DNA of 64,000 nt from BNWE01 sp964369545 (GTDB lineage Bacteria > Pseudomonadota > Alphaproteobacteria > UBA3830). Location: the NCBI GenBank assembly GCA_964369545.1, contig CAYJFA010000002.1, forward strand, positions 140,249 to 204,248. Reading direction: 5' to 3'. Below the pieces are notes generated by a model. It made no database searches. It saw only the letters and a list, made by a program, of their open reading frames with translations, and was not told the origin of the DNA. Below are positions 1 through 9,868 of the stretch, one piece after another. The stretch's first letter is position 1. Each line of letters opens with the position of its first letter. Made by a program: the position numbers and the translations under genes.

Positions 1-774
1 TGGACTAGCACCGATCAAAACGCCCAAGGCGTTTTCTATCTTTTCAGCGGAAGATTCTAAATCCAGTACAACTGTTTTCACGGAAGCCATTTCTGATTCC
101 ATTCGGAGATAATCAAGTTCGGTACAATATCCGCTCTCGAATCTACTTTTATAGACAAGATAGCTTTCCTGGCGGGTTTTGAGCGTTCTTCTTGCGATCG
201 CTAATTTTGCGTCTAATGCTCGCAACATAAAGTATGTTTTTGCGACTTCGGAGGTAACCGTTAATAAGAGAGATTCTTTTGCCGCGCGTGATGATAATAG
301 ATTTGCCCGAACGGCTTCATTAGCTCTGCGATATTTTCCGAAAAAATCTATTTCGTATGACATTCCTGTGGATGCCACATAATCTATCATATCGGTTTTT
401 CCATAATATATAGGAGCGTTTTTTGAGGTGTGATTTTTTTTACCATTTCCTGTCAATTCAATGGAAGGGAAAAAGTCTGCGGCGGAAACTCCTGCCATAG
501 CAGCAGCTTCATATATATTAGCCACCGCCTGCTTTATATCAGCGTTATTTTTTAAAGCTTCTTCTTCTAGTTTATTTAGAGTTGAATCACGAAATATATT
601 CCACCATTTTTCTGATAAAAATGCAGTTATTTCACTATCCGCTTTTGTCCCAGAAGATTTTGGTAAATCTATTTTTGGAGCAACGTAATCAGGTCCTGCA
701 GAACAGCCGATTAAAGATATTCCAATCGATAAAATAAATACACTTGTAAAGCAATTCCGTATTAACTTACGCAT
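1..774 (-). CDS. RND efflux outer-membrane factor, OprM/NodT type (partial, 3' end beyond window)
   Basis: Outer-membrane channel of a tripartite RND efflux pump; 258 codons are visible and the C-terminal half lies left of position 1. The reading starts MRKLIRN, has a hydrophobic signal and a lipobox LIGC with the acylated Cys at residue 24, followed by SAGPDYVAPK, the usual N-terminus of this lipoprotein family. The rest fits the coiled-coil OEP domain (for example KWWNIF, and YLVYKSRFESGYCTELD). Its ATG (774-772) overlaps the stop of the upstream RND gene by 8 bases, so the two are translationally coupled. It completes a MexA-MexB-OprM-like operon read leftwards. The family is clear; the substrate cannot be told. 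Confidence 0.9.
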   Translation of the reverse strand, partial: MRKLIRNCFTSVFILSIGISLIGCSAGPDYVAPKIDLPKSSGTKADSEITAFLSEKWWNIFRDSTLNKLEEEALKNNADIKQAVANIYEAAAMAGVSAADFFPSIELTGNGKKNHTSKNAPIYYGKTDMIDYVASTGMSYEIDFFGKYRRANEAVRANLLSSRAAKESLLLTVTSEVAKTYFMLRALDAKLAIARRTLKTRQESYLVYKSRFESGYCTELDYLRMESEMASVKTVVLDLESSAEKIENALGVLIGASP

Positions 775-3700
775 GCTTCTTCCTTCCTTTTCTTCCTCTA
801 AAATTTTCACTGAGAGCGGTTATTAAAATATACATAAGTGGAATAAATAATGGAGCAAACACTGTAGCTCCAATCATTCCTCCAACAACTCCAGTTCCAA
901 GAGAATTTCTGCTTGCGCATCCAGCGCCAGTGCTGATGGCTAAAGGTAAGCATCCCAAAATGAATGCAAGTGATGTCATAATAATTGGACGGAATCGCAA
1001 CTGTGCTGCCTTTATTGCTGCATCAACTAATGATGCTCCTTCTTTGCGTAGCATGACAGCGAATTCAACAATCAAAATTGCATTTTTAGCCGATAAGCCT
1101 ATTAAGGTTATCAGAGCTATTTGAAAATATATGTCGTTGCTGAATCCCCTTAGTAACACCGCAATTACAGCTCCAAACATAGCGAAAGGAACAGCAAAAA
1201 TAACGGCGAATGGTAGGGTCCATCTTTCATATTGCGCGGCAAGAATTAAAAAGACAATGAGTAAACCTAAAATTAAAGCAGTATAAGATGAGCCGCTACT
1301 GGTTTTTTCTTGATAAGATGATCCTGCCCAAGATAATAAATATTCATCATCAAGAACTTTCTTTGCAACTTCTTCTATGGCGGAGAGAGCTTGTCCAGAC
1401 GTATATCCGGGAGCTGGATTTCCTAAAATTTTTGCAGCAGGAAATACGTTAAATCGCTCAATAATGTCTGGTCCAACACTTGGTACTAATTTAACGAAAG
1501 AAGATAGCGGAATCATGGAGCCGCCTGTAGAACGTACATATACTTCCTTTATTTGCTCCGGATATGCACGATAATCTCCCTTGGACTGCATCATTACTTT
1601 AAATCCACGGCCAAATTTTGAAAAATCATTAACATAGTAGGAGCTGAAAGTTGCTGCCATTGTGGCGTATATTTCATTAATTGGAACATTTAGTGACAAT
1701 GCCTTTAAATTATCAACTTCCATATATAATTGTGGCGTGCTGGCATTAAACATTGATGTAACGCCTGTTAATTCAGGTCGTTTTGAAGCTTCCGCAAGAA
1801 AATCTTTAATTTTTGTTTCCAGTGCTTTGCTATCCATATCTCCAATTTTTTGAATGTAAGCTTCGAATCCTCCGGTAGTACTCATACCAACAATGGGAGG
1901 CATGCAGATACCAAGCACGATACCATCTGTGATTCCCATTCCAATACCAAATACTTTTTTTGCGATTGCTTGCGCTGACTGACTTGGGTCTGTACGATAT
2001 TTCCAATCATTAAGAATAATAAACATTGTAGCAGCATTTGTAGAAACAGCGCTGTTTAACATGTTATAACCAGCTACCAACATGGAATCTTTTACTGATG
2101 GATCTTTTGAGAGCGCTAAAGCTACTTGTGATATCACATTATATGATCTTTCAAGAGATGCTGCTGGATCCAAAATGGCACATGACAACAAAACTCCCTG
2201 GTCCTCCTCAGGTAACAAGCTTCCTGGAGTGATTTTAAATAATCCGACTGTAACGACTATAAATACAGTCATTGTTGCAAGAGCTATTTTTGCATTTTTT
2301 ATAAAAAACTTAACTATAGCAGAATATTTCTTGGTAATTTTTTCAAAAAAGTCATCAAAGGCAGTGAAAAATCTATTGGTTTCCAATTTTGCAGAAGATT
2401 TTGAATGGGATCCAAGAAAAATTACACACAAAGCAGGAGTTAATGTTAACGCGCAGATTCCTGAAATAACAACAGAGATAGCGATTGTTATGGCGAATTG
2501 CTTGTACATGGTTCCAACGAGTCCGCCCATAAATGAAACAGGTACAAAGACTGAACATAATACTAGAACGATGGCGACTAATGCTCCGGCGACCTCATCC
2601 ATTGCTTTAATTGTAGCTTCTCTTACTGGTAATTTTTCTGTACGCATAATACGTTCGACGTTTTCAATAACAACAATAGCATCGTCAACAACTATACCAA
2701 TTGCCAAAACTAATCCAAATAAAGTAAGAGTGTTTATCGAAAAACCAAATAATAACATTCCCGCAAAAGCGCCGATAATGGATACCGGAACTGCAAGGCA
2801 AGGAATAACTGTTGCTCTAAAATTTTTTAAAAACAGGAGTATTACTAAAAAGACCAATATGATCGCTTCCAACAGTGTTTTAACAACCTCTTTTATGGAA
2901 TTTTTAACAAACCCAGTGGTTTCAAATGTTACCTTGTGTGCGATTCCTTTTGGATACGCTTGAGCTAATTCATTAAGTTTCGTTGTAACTTTGTCCGCTG
3001 TATCCAATGCATTCGCGCCTGGGGATAAAGAAATCATTATCGGGATTGCATCTAATCCTCTGGTTTTCGCGATGATATCATAGGATTGAGCCCCAAGCTC
3101 GATATCTGCGACATCTTTCAGACGCAATGCGGTTCCATCAGAATTTGTACGCAGGATTATTTCTTCAAATTCTTGAACAGTGGAATATCTTCCTTGTGCG
3201 GTAATCATGTAGCTGCGATCTACTTTCACATTTATCGGATTTTTTCCTATAGCACCAGCTGAACGTTGCGCATTTTGTGATGAAATTGCGTGTGCAATGT
3301 CACTTGTGGTAAGTCCTAATTTTGCTAGCCTGTCAGGTTTTAACCAGATCCTCATGGAATAATCGTTCCCACTGAGAACAACAGCATCACCAACACCTTC
3401 CAGTCTTTTAAGTTCATCTACTATGTTTAATAATGCATAATTTCCAAGATATGTTGCGTCATAGCGTGAATCTTCTGAATAAAGAGAAATAACTTGTAGA
3501 ATGGAAGACGATCTTTTACTGACAGTAACTCCATATTTTCTGACTTCTTCTGGAAGAGTAGCTGTTACCATCTGTACACGGTTGTTTACGTTAATCATCG
3601 CTTTATCTGGATCTGCTCCAACTTTAAAATAAATGGATGTTACAGAACGCCCATTACTTGAAGCAACAGAGTTTATATAAATCATGTCTTCTACGCCGTT

Positions 3701-3910
3701 AATTTTCTGCTCAAGTGGAGCTTGTACGGTTTCTGAAATGATTTCAGCGCTAGCACCAGGATAGGTTGCTTCTACAACAATTGTTGGAGGAGTAAGGTCA
3801 GGATACTGCGCAACTGGAAGATTAACAATTGAAACCAATCCTGCAAGTACAATTATTAATGAAACAACCGTGGCGAAAATTGGCCTATCTATAAAAAAAC
3901 GAGAAAACAT
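767..3910 (-). CDS. RND multidrug efflux transporter, HAE1 (AcrB/MexB) family
   Basis: Inner-membrane proton-driven pump of 1047 residues, the usual HAE1 length. It starts MFSRFFIDRPIFATVVS, the family's N-terminal signature. The TM4 proton-relay Asp pair is seen in GIVVDDAIVVIENVER, and the TM10 lysine in SAKNAILIVEFAV. The two large periplasmic loops and 12 membrane segments are in the expected order. It would take up hydrophobic or amphipathic compounds from the periplasm and pass them to the outer-membrane channel encoded just after it. It is the middle gene of the fusion protein-pump-channel operon. Substrate range cannot be inferred. Confidence 0.96.
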   Translation of the reverse strand: MFSRFFIDRPIFATVVSLIIVLAGLVSIVNLPVAQYPDLTPPTIVVEATYPGASAEIISETVQAPLEQKINGVEDMIYINSVASSNGRSVTSIYFKVGADPDKAMINVNNRVQMVTATLPEEVRKYGVTVSKRSSSILQVISLYSEDSRYDATYLGNYALLNIVDELKRLEGVGDAVVLSGNDYSMRIWLKPDRLAKLGLTTSDIAHAISSQNAQRSAGAIGKNPINVKVDRSYMITAQGRYSTVQEFEEIILRTNSDGTALRLKDVADIELGAQSYDIIAKTRGLDAIPIMISLSPGANALDTADKVTTKLNELAQAYPKGIAHKVTFETTGFVKNSIKEVVKTLLEAIILVFLVILLFLKNFRATVIPCLAVPVSIIGAFAGMLLFGFSINTLTLFGLVLAIGIVVDDAIVVIENVERIMRTEKLPVREATIKAMDEVAGALVAIVLVLCSVFVPVSFMGGLVGTMYKQFAITIAISVVISGICALTLTPALCVIFLGSHSKSSAKLETNRFFTAFDDFFEKITKKYSAIVKFFIKNAKIALATMTVFIVVTVGLFKITPGSLLPEEDQGVLLSCAILDPAASLERSYNVISQVALALSKDPSVKDSMLVAGYNMLNSAVSTNAATMFIILNDWKYRTDPSQSAQAIAKKVFGIGMGITDGIVLGICMPPIVGMSTTGGFEAYIQKIGDMDSKALETKIKDFLAEASKRPELTGVTSMFNASTPQLYMEVDNLKALSLNVPINEIYATMAATFSSYYVNDFSKFGRGFKVMMQSKGDYRAYPEQIKEVYVRSTGGSMIPLSSFVKLVPSVGPDIIERFNVFPAAKILGNPAPGYTSGQALSAIEEVAKKVLDDEYLLSWAGSSYQEKTSSGSSYTALILGLLIVFLILAAQYERWTLPFAVIFAVPFAMFGAVIAVLLRGFSNDIYFQIALITLIGLSAKNAILIVEFAVMLRKEGASLVDAAIKAAQLRFRPIIMTSLAFILGCLPLAISTGAGCASRNSLGTGVVGGMIGATVFAPLFIPLMYILITALSENFRGRKGRKKHA

Positions 3911-3943
3911 TGCCGATACAAACCTTTCATATTTATTTAATAA

Positions 3944-5107
3944 TTACTTTGATTGTTTTGATTTCGCTAATGTAATGCTTTCAGATTTTATAACCGCGTT
4001 TACTTTTTGTCCTGGGCGAACTTTTACGATACCTTCACAAATTACAATATCGTTTTCTTTGAGACCATCTTCTACAATAGCTTGATTGCCTATAAGTTCC
4101 GCTTTAATCGGACGAACCTCTACAATGTTGTCTTCTTTTACAACATAAGCGACGTATCCTAGGTTTGTGGATATCAAAGATGAAGCAGGAACAACAACTG
4201 CGTTTTTATATTCAGCTCCAATTAATTTTACACGAACAAATTGCCCAGGTAATAAAATTTTCTGATGTTCATCACTAGGAATTTCAGCTTTAATTGAAAC
4301 ACTTGACGTTAAGTTATCTTCACTACTATCAACAAATATAATTTTTCCGATCTGTGGGTATTTTGTTCCATCAGACATAATGACTTCAACTTTATAGTCA
4401 TCGAATTTTAATAATTTTACTTTCCCGCTAATATGTCCTTTGGCCAAACTATTCCATATGGAACCCGCTATGGAAAAACTTACATGTAGAGGAGATATTT
4501 GCACCATGGAAGTTAAAAGACTAGACTCTCCATTTGCTGAAATTAAATTTCCAACAGACTGGGCTTCTTTTCTTACGATCCCGGAAATTGGAGCTTTTAC
4601 TTCCGTATATCCTAGGTTGATTTCAGCTTCCCGCACAGAACCTTCCGAAACTTTGAGGTTTGCTTGAGCTCTTTCATGTGCAGATAAAGAATCATCATGT
4701 TCTTTTTGGCTGATTGCTCCAGCTTTATATAATTTTTGCATACGTATGTAATCACGATTAGTTCTGCGAACTTCTGATTGCGCTTGCGCCAATGCCCCAT
4801 TCGCTCTTGTCAGCGCTGCTTGATATTGTTCAGGATCTATTTCAAATAGTTTTTCTCCTTGTTTTACATATTGTCCTTCCTGAAATAATCTTGTTTTTAA
4901 AATTCCACTCACTTGAGCACGAACTTGTATTTCAAGAGATCCAGTAATTTTTGCAGGAACCTCTATTTCAAACGGGACGTCTTTTTTTATTGCTTTTGCA
5001 GCACCAACAAGCTGTTCCGGCATCTGTTGTGATTGTTTTTTTTCATCGCATCCAGCAAAAACTAACAATATTGGGAAGGAAAAACAAAATATTTTCTTAA
5101 AAAGCAC
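3944..5107 (-). CDS. RND efflux periplasmic adaptor (membrane fusion protein, AcrA/MexA type)
   Basis: Periplasmic adaptor linking the RND pump to the outer-membrane factor. A lipobox VFAGC lies at the end of an N-terminal hydrophobic segment, then a lipoyl half-motif, an alpha-hairpin (QAALTRANGALAQAQSEV region) and the second lipoyl half (GYTEVKAPISGIVRKE), the typical HlyD/AcrA order. The frame is open upstream to 5140. I prefer the GTG at 5107-5105 because a GGAGG at 5117-5113 sits 5 bases before it and because the signal peptide then starts VLFKKIFCF; this gives 387 residues. First gene of the efflux operon, 33 bases before the pump gene. Confidence 0.92.
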   Translation of the reverse strand: MLFKKIFCFSFPILLVFAGCDEKKQSQQMPEQLVGAAKAIKKDVPFEIEVPAKITGSLEIQVRAQVSGILKTRLFQEGQYVKQGEKLFEIDPEQYQAALTRANGALAQAQSEVRRTNRDYIRMQKLYKAGAISQKEHDDSLSAHERAQANLKVSEGSVREAEINLGYTEVKAPISGIVRKEAQSVGNLISANGESSLLTSMVQISPLHVSFSIAGSIWNSLAKGHISGKVKLLKFDDYKVEVIMSDGTKYPQIGKIIFVDSSEDNLTSSVSIKAEIPSDEHQKILLPGQFVRVKLIGAEYKNAVVVPASSLISTNLGYVAYVVKEDNIVEVRPIKAELIGNQAIVEDGLKENDIVICEGIVKVRPGQKVNAVIKSESITLAKSKQSK

Positions 5108-5329
5108 CAAAGCCTCCACGTAATGAAACTCATATAACAAATGTTACACATCATATATTTAACGCATAATTATCTTACACATTACCTGTAAGAGTCAATT
5201 AATTTTTGGTTAATTTAGATTCATTTGGTTATCTATAAGAAATTTTGCAGGAGTTTTTTCTAGACAATAAGCATGCTTGTGTAATATATATTCTCATAAG
5301 TGTACAATTGTCAGCAATGAGGAAATACA

Positions 5330-7183
5330 ATGTTTAAAGAAACCTTAGGTTATTCAGCCATTTGTGCGTTATTATTATTATTTTCTAATTATGCGATTGC
5401 CGATTCTGATAAAAAACACAAAACAAAAACATCATATACCGACAGTACTAAAATTGATGGTTTTTTAAATATAAAAGCAGTGCATGAGAGAGCAAATGAA
5501 TATCCGTTTGGTCCTAAGAATTGTTCTGGCAGTGCATTTAATCCTGTTTTTTCTGTAGGAAATTTTACAGTAGATGCTGATTTTTATTATGGTCGTCAAT
5601 ATAGTTATGGCGGCGTTTTTAGCAGTGAAAGAAATCTTTTTAAAATTACCGGTTATGATAAAAGAAGTAAATTTCGCGAAAATTTTAAAAAAATAAAAAA
5701 GGATCTTTCTAGTGCTATGTTACCGAATACTGATAAAGCGCATTTTTATAGAAATTATGCAAGAGGTATTTATGAAAATCAGTCTAATAATTTTCGTGTG
5801 GTAATAGGTGACACAACAACTAGAAGCCATATCGGATTTCAACAAGCTTTATCGGGCGTTGGTATAAGTATATTTAGGCAAAGTGGAAACGGAGAAATAA
5901 TCAATAATTCTACTCCGATAGTCATTACAAGGGTTAGTAAAATCGAATGCAAATTAGGTGATGAAATTCTTAACTATAGAATATTTACACCTGGCGTTTA
6001 TACTTTAGAAGATCTTCCTGAAGAAGCAAAAATTCCTGGCGCAACAATAAAAATCAGCGATCAATTAAACAGAACATATACTTTGAAAGTAGATTACTTT
6101 TCCGGATATGGAATGTTAGAAGCTGGAAAAGATGATTTTGATATCGTTATCGTTCGTGAGCATAAGTGGAATGTGGATGATCCGCATAGAATAGGGTATT
6201 TCAAAAAGCCTAGATATAGCGCGAATTATCGATATGGTATATCTGATGAAACAACGATTGGGATTGGGATACAAGGATATGAAAATACTCAAATATTCGA
6301 TGCGACCGCTATTTTGGCTACTGATTTCGGTATGTTTTCTCCTCATGCATCTTTTAGCAATGGAAACGCAATTAAAAGCTCCAAGAAAGCGGTTGGTGCA
6401 GGTATTTTATATGTGATTCCTAAAAACGAACTCGGAATATTTTTTGAAACATTTTTTGGTATAAAAGGGAAGGGGTTTGGCGATCTTGGAAAAGAAAAAG
6501 ATGTTGGCGATGAATATAATAAATTGATTGACAAGTATTTCACAACTGAAAGTTTAAAAGAACAATTTAAAAATTCTGCTTCAGAAACTTCTACAAAGCA
6601 GATAATAGCTAGAATTTATACGAAGCCGGTATTCGGGATTACCCCATCATTTACATTCAATGGTTCCTGGACAAGAGATAGTAGATTACGCGAATACACC
6701 CTCAGTTTTACAAAGAAATTTTGGGATTGTTTGTTTACCATAAGCGGAGGTTTATCGTATGATGACCCAAGCAAGGGGGCAAATCTACAGTCTCCTGATA
6801 GAAGATTAACAATAGCTTGTTGTATTCCGATCGGAACAGATTTTAAAGTGCAGGGATCGTACTTCCATCATGATGAAGATAGATACAGAAGTTATGAAAA
6901 ATTTCAATATGCTCCGTCTGACATACCTGGACTCGAGGTTAATGTTGAGCACTATAGCAGGCCTGATTTTAGAAATCCCTGCACATCTGTCAAATATGAC
7001 GGAAAATATTGTAACCTGAAAGCGGAAGAAACAATCAGAAATTCTTATGTAAAAAACAACAAACAACATACTAATCAACAGAGATTCTTTTTTGGTACGA
7101 GCCTTTCTCCAAGCAGAATTCGTGCATATCAAAAAAACAATTTTAATGTTTTGAGAACTGGCAGGGACGAAAAGAAAAAATAA
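5330..7183 (+). CDS. Usher-like outer-membrane beta-barrel protein, orphan
   Basis: Exported protein of 617 residues with a Sec signal (MFKETLGYSAICALLLLFSNYAIA, cleavage near residue 24). The middle resembles the barrel and plug of fimbrial ushers: RVVIGDTTTRSHIGFQ matches the usher 'lGD..t' strand, PGVYTLEDLPEEAKIPGATI matches the 'PGpF.I.DL' plug turn, and it is followed by alternating strands such as SANYRYGISDETTIGIGIQG. At 617 residues it is shorter than classical ushers (about 800). No pilus chaperone, pilin or adhesin gene lies next to it. A GAGGA ribosome site lies before the ATG. Assignment rests on pattern likeness by eye; another barrel family is possible. Confidence 0.6.
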   Translation: MFKETLGYSAICALLLLFSNYAIADSDKKHKTKTSYTDSTKIDGFLNIKAVHERANEYPFGPKNCSGSAFNPVFSVGNFTVDADFYYGRQYSYGGVFSSERNLFKITGYDKRSKFRENFKKIKKDLSSAMLPNTDKAHFYRNYARGIYENQSNNFRVVIGDTTTRSHIGFQQALSGVGISIFRQSGNGEIINNSTPIVITRVSKIECKLGDEILNYRIFTPGVYTLEDLPEEAKIPGATIKISDQLNRTYTLKVDYFSGYGMLEAGKDDFDIVIVREHKWNVDDPHRIGYFKKPRYSANYRYGISDETTIGIGIQGYENTQIFDATAILATDFGMFSPHASFSNGNAIKSSKKAVGAGILYVIPKNELGIFFETFFGIKGKGFGDLGKEKDVGDEYNKLIDKYFTTESLKEQFKNSASETSTKQIIARIYTKPVFGITPSFTFNGSWTRDSRLREYTLSFTKKFWDCLFTISGGLSYDDPSKGANLQSPDRRLTIACCIPIGTDFKVQGSYFHHDEDRYRSYEKFQYAPSDIPGLEVNVEHYSRPDFRNPCTSVKYDGKYCNLKAEETIRNSYVKNNKQHTNQQRFFFGTSLSPSRIRAYQKNNFNVLRTGRDEKKK

Positions 7184-7196
7184 ATGAAAATGTTCG

Positions 7197-7234
7197 GAGC
7201 CTATTAAATATTTTTTGCGATAGGCTCTTTAATT
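7197..7234 (+). terminator. Rho-independent terminator after the usher-like gene
   Basis: Arms GAGCCTAT (7197-7204) and ATAGGCTC (7220-7227) form an 8-bp perfect stem, followed by TTTAATTTTT on the plus strand. It lies between two convergent genes and fits the plus-strand gene better, since the other side has no T run. Confidence 0.7.
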
Positions 7235-8053
7235 TTTGATAATAACAATTCTATTTATATCATTGAAATCTTTAATGATTTCAAAATTTGTAAAACCATA
7301 ATGTGAAAAAATTGTTTTCACATCTTTTGCTTGATCATATCCCACTTCCAAAAATATTATTCCATTTTTGGATAATATGTTTTTTGAGATTTTTGCGATT
7401 TCTTTGTAGGAATTTAAGCCATCATTTCCGCCATCTAGGGAAACTAACGGATCATAATTTTTTACGTTTTCATCTAATAATTTGATATCACAGGATTTTA
7501 TATATGGTGGATTGCTGACAATTATATCGAATTTTTCATTAAAAGCAATTTCTAAATCATTCCAACCTATATTTAAAAAATCTGCATTTTTTATATTCAT
7601 GACGTTTTTATTGTATTCTGCTATTTCAATGGTTTTTTTACTGATATCTATTCCTAATCCGACTGAGTTTGGATATTCATAAAGAAGGCTAAGTAATATA
7701 CATCCGCTTCCGGTTCCAATATCTAGAAATTTGATGATACTTTCTTTAGATATGCGAGATAATATAGAATCTATAATTAGTTCAGTTTCGGGTCTTGGAT
7801 CTAATACGTCGTAGTTTATAAAAAAATCATGTTTCCAAAAAGATTTTTTATTAATAATTTTTGAAATTGGTTCATTGTTTTTATATCTAAGTAACATACT
7901 GGAAAACAAAGATTGTTCTTCATTATTTAAACAAATTTCTTCGGGAGCAAATACGATTTTTTCATATGTGATATTTTTGATTTTAGCGATAAGTAATCTG
8001 GCATCCCGCATTGAAATGTCTATTTTTTCCAAAATACATTTTGCTGTTGCCAA
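7229..8053 (-). CDS. prmC: Peptide chain release factor N5-glutamine methyltransferase
   Basis: Methylates the glutamine of the GGQ loop of release factors RF1 and RF2, using S-adenosylmethionine, in the cytosol. Of its 274 residues, the N-terminal third is the release-factor binding helical part, followed by the methyltransferase fold with motif I LDIGTGSGCILLSL and the family's diagnostic catalytic NPPYI (IIVSNPPYIKSCD). It lies 5 bases downstream of prfA, its own substrate, which is the common bacterial arrangement. No anomalies seen. Confidence 0.95.
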   Translation of the reverse strand: MATAKCILEKIDISMRDARLLIAKIKNITYEKIVFAPEEICLNNEEQSLFSSMLLRYKNNEPISKIINKKSFWKHDFFINYDVLDPRPETELIIDSILSRISKESIIKFLDIGTGSGCILLSLLYEYPNSVGLGIDISKKTIEIAEYNKNVMNIKNADFLNIGWNDLEIAFNEKFDIIVSNPPYIKSCDIKLLDENVKNYDPLVSLDGGNDGLNSYKEIAKISKNILSKNGIIFLEVGYDQAKDVKTIFSHYGFTNFEIIKDFNDINRIVIIKN

Positions 8054-8058
8054 TTTTA

Positions 8059-9135
8059 TTATTCCTGAAAATTGGAGATTTGATCTTCCTGATCTGCTTC
8101 AATCAGCGCCTTAATAACTTCTTCGAGACCTGTGCCTTCCATGATTTGAGACAATTTATATAAAGTTAAATTAATGCGATGGTCGGAAACACGCCCCTGT
8201 GGATAATTATATGTTCGGATTCTTTCAGATCTTTCGCCAGATCCTATTTGCAATCGGCGATTTTCCGATCTTTCAGAATGAATTTTTTGACGTTCAAGTT
8301 CATATAATCTTGATCGTAAAATTTTCATTGCTTTCATGCGATTCATATGCTGCGATCTTTCGTCCTGCTGTGCAACAACTATCCCAGTCGGAATATGTGT
8401 GATTCTTACGGCACTTTCGGTTTTATTAACATGCTGACCGCCGGCTCCTGAAGCCCTCATAACTTCGATTTTTAAATCAGTATCATCGATTCTTAAATCA
8501 ACTTCCTCCGCCTCAGGAAGAACTGCTATTGTGGCTGTTGATGTATGCACACGCCCGCTGGATTCGGTTATTGGAACTCTTTGTACACGATGTACTCCTG
8601 ATTCAAATTTTAAATATGAAAAAACACCTTTCCCAGAGATACTTGCAGAAGCTTCTTTTATGCTTCCGATTCCTGATTCATGAGCATATAAAATTTCAAA
8701 TTTCCACCCCCGATAGTCGGAATATTTTTGATACATTCTGAAAAGATCCGCTGCAAAAAGTCCAGCTTCATCTCCACCGGTTCCAGCTCTGACTTCAACA
8801 ATCGCGTTTTTTTCATCAGTCACATCTTTTGGAAGTAAATACAGTTTTATCTCTTTTTCATACTGTGGAATATTGTTTTTTAGATTCGCAATTTCTGCTG
8901 TGGCTAATTCTCTGAACTCATGGTCAATATCCGTATCTTTTAAAGTGATTTCTAGCTCAGATATTTCTGAAATGCTTTTTTTGTATTTATTGATAATACT
9001 TACAAAATCTTCAAGATCAGAAAATTCCTTCGACAATTTTATGAAATTATCAGAATCTGTTACGTTTTCTAACATTTGATTTTTCAAAAAATCATATCTT
9101 TCTAAAATCTTGTTTAGAGTTTTTTCCAAGGACAC
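8059..9135 (-). CDS. prfA: Peptide chain release factor 1
   Basis: Recognises stop codons UAA and UAG and triggers peptide release on the ribosome. It has 358 residues, the standard RF1 length. The stop-codon reading motif of RF1 (PxT) is seen as PIT in HRVQRVPITESSGR; RF2 would have SPF here. The hydrolysis motif GGQ is in SGAGGQHVNKTESAV. The next gene encodes PrmC, which methylates that Gln. The family is certain and the copy looks intact. Confidence 0.97.
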   Translation of the reverse strand: MSLEKTLNKILERYDFLKNQMLENVTDSDNFIKLSKEFSDLEDFVSIINKYKKSISEISELEITLKDTDIDHEFRELATAEIANLKNNIPQYEKEIKLYLLPKDVTDEKNAIVEVRAGTGGDEAGLFAADLFRMYQKYSDYRGWKFEILYAHESGIGSIKEASASISGKGVFSYLKFESGVHRVQRVPITESSGRVHTSTATIAVLPEAEEVDLRIDDTDLKIEVMRASGAGGQHVNKTESAVRITHIPTGIVVAQQDERSQHMNRMKAMKILRSRLYELERQKIHSERSENRRLQIGSGERSERIRTYNYPQGRVSDHRINLTLYKLSQIMEGTGLEEVIKALIEADQEDQISNFQE

Positions 9136-9151
9136 ACTGCCTCCTCTTTAT

Positions 9152-9862
9152 TTAATTTAATGTTGCTAATTTTTCTATTTCAAATCGGAAATCATTATTT
9201 AATTTATCTAAAAACTCTTCTTGAGAAAGTCCTGGTTGAATTGGATCTAAAAATTTTACAGTTATATTTCCTGGTGTTTTTAAAAATCCATGCTTAGACC
9301 AAAATTTTCCCGAATTATGTATAACAGGTATTACAGGACAATTTGCTTTTTTGTAAAATAATGCAATTCCTCTTTTTATACCTAAATAAGTTCCTGTGGA
9401 TATACGAGTGCCTTCAGGAAAAATAATAACAGGATGATTATCTGCTATGGCTGTATTTACTTTTTTTACTGCGCCGATTAATGATTTAACTCCAAGGTCT
9501 CTATCTATATCTATAGTTCCTGCTTTTTTAGAAAACAATCCGAAAAGCGGAACATTTAACAACTCTTTTTTCAATATAAAAATCGGTTTATGAAATTTAT
9601 GAATTAATATCAAAGTTTCCCAAATTGATTCGTGACGAATTGCATAAATAACAGAAGATGCGGCTATATTATGCGGATTCTCGATTGTATATTTAATGCC
9701 GGCAACTTTTTGAGTGATAAAATCAAGTAATTTAGAAAGATTGTTCCAAAAAACAAATGTATATTTTACATCTAAAAATAATATTGGAAGCCCTAATATC
9801 AAGAAGCTACTAATAGTACTGAAAAATAAGACATTAAAAATAATGGACCTTATAAAAATCAT
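9152..9862 (-). CDS. plsC: 1-acyl-sn-glycerol-3-phosphate acyltransferase
   Basis: Transfers an acyl chain to lysophosphatidic acid to make phosphatidic acid at the inner membrane (phospholipid synthesis). 236 residues with an N-terminal membrane segment. The acceptor motif is RHESIWET, an HX4E form of HX4D as I recall for alphaproteobacterial members, and the glycerophosphate-binding motif is FPEGTR. It follows ftsE-ftsX and a DUF218 gene, a gene order I know from alphaproteobacteria. The gap to the DUF218 gene is only 6 bases. Confidence 0.9.
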   Translation of the reverse strand: MIFIRSIIFNVLFFSTISSFLILGLPILFLDVKYTFVFWNNLSKLLDFITQKVAGIKYTIENPHNIAASSVIYAIRHESIWETLILIHKFHKPIFILKKELLNVPLFGLFSKKAGTIDIDRDLGVKSLIGAVKKVNTAIADNHPVIIFPEGTRISTGTYLGIKRGIALFYKKANCPVIPVIHNSGKFWSKHGFLKTPGNITVKFLDPIQPGLSQEEFLDKLNNDFRFEIEKLATLN

Positions 9863-9868
9863 TTCTCT

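Noticed and set aside
2082..2963. 293-codon open frame on the plus strand inside the RND pump gene
   Set aside because: It is antisense to a certain gene, has low-complexity Thr/Ile/Asn composition and no family signal; a mirror of the coding frame.
9600..9660. HX4E rather than HX4D in PlsC
   Set aside because: As far as I recall this form is common in alphaproteobacterial PlsC; not unusual.
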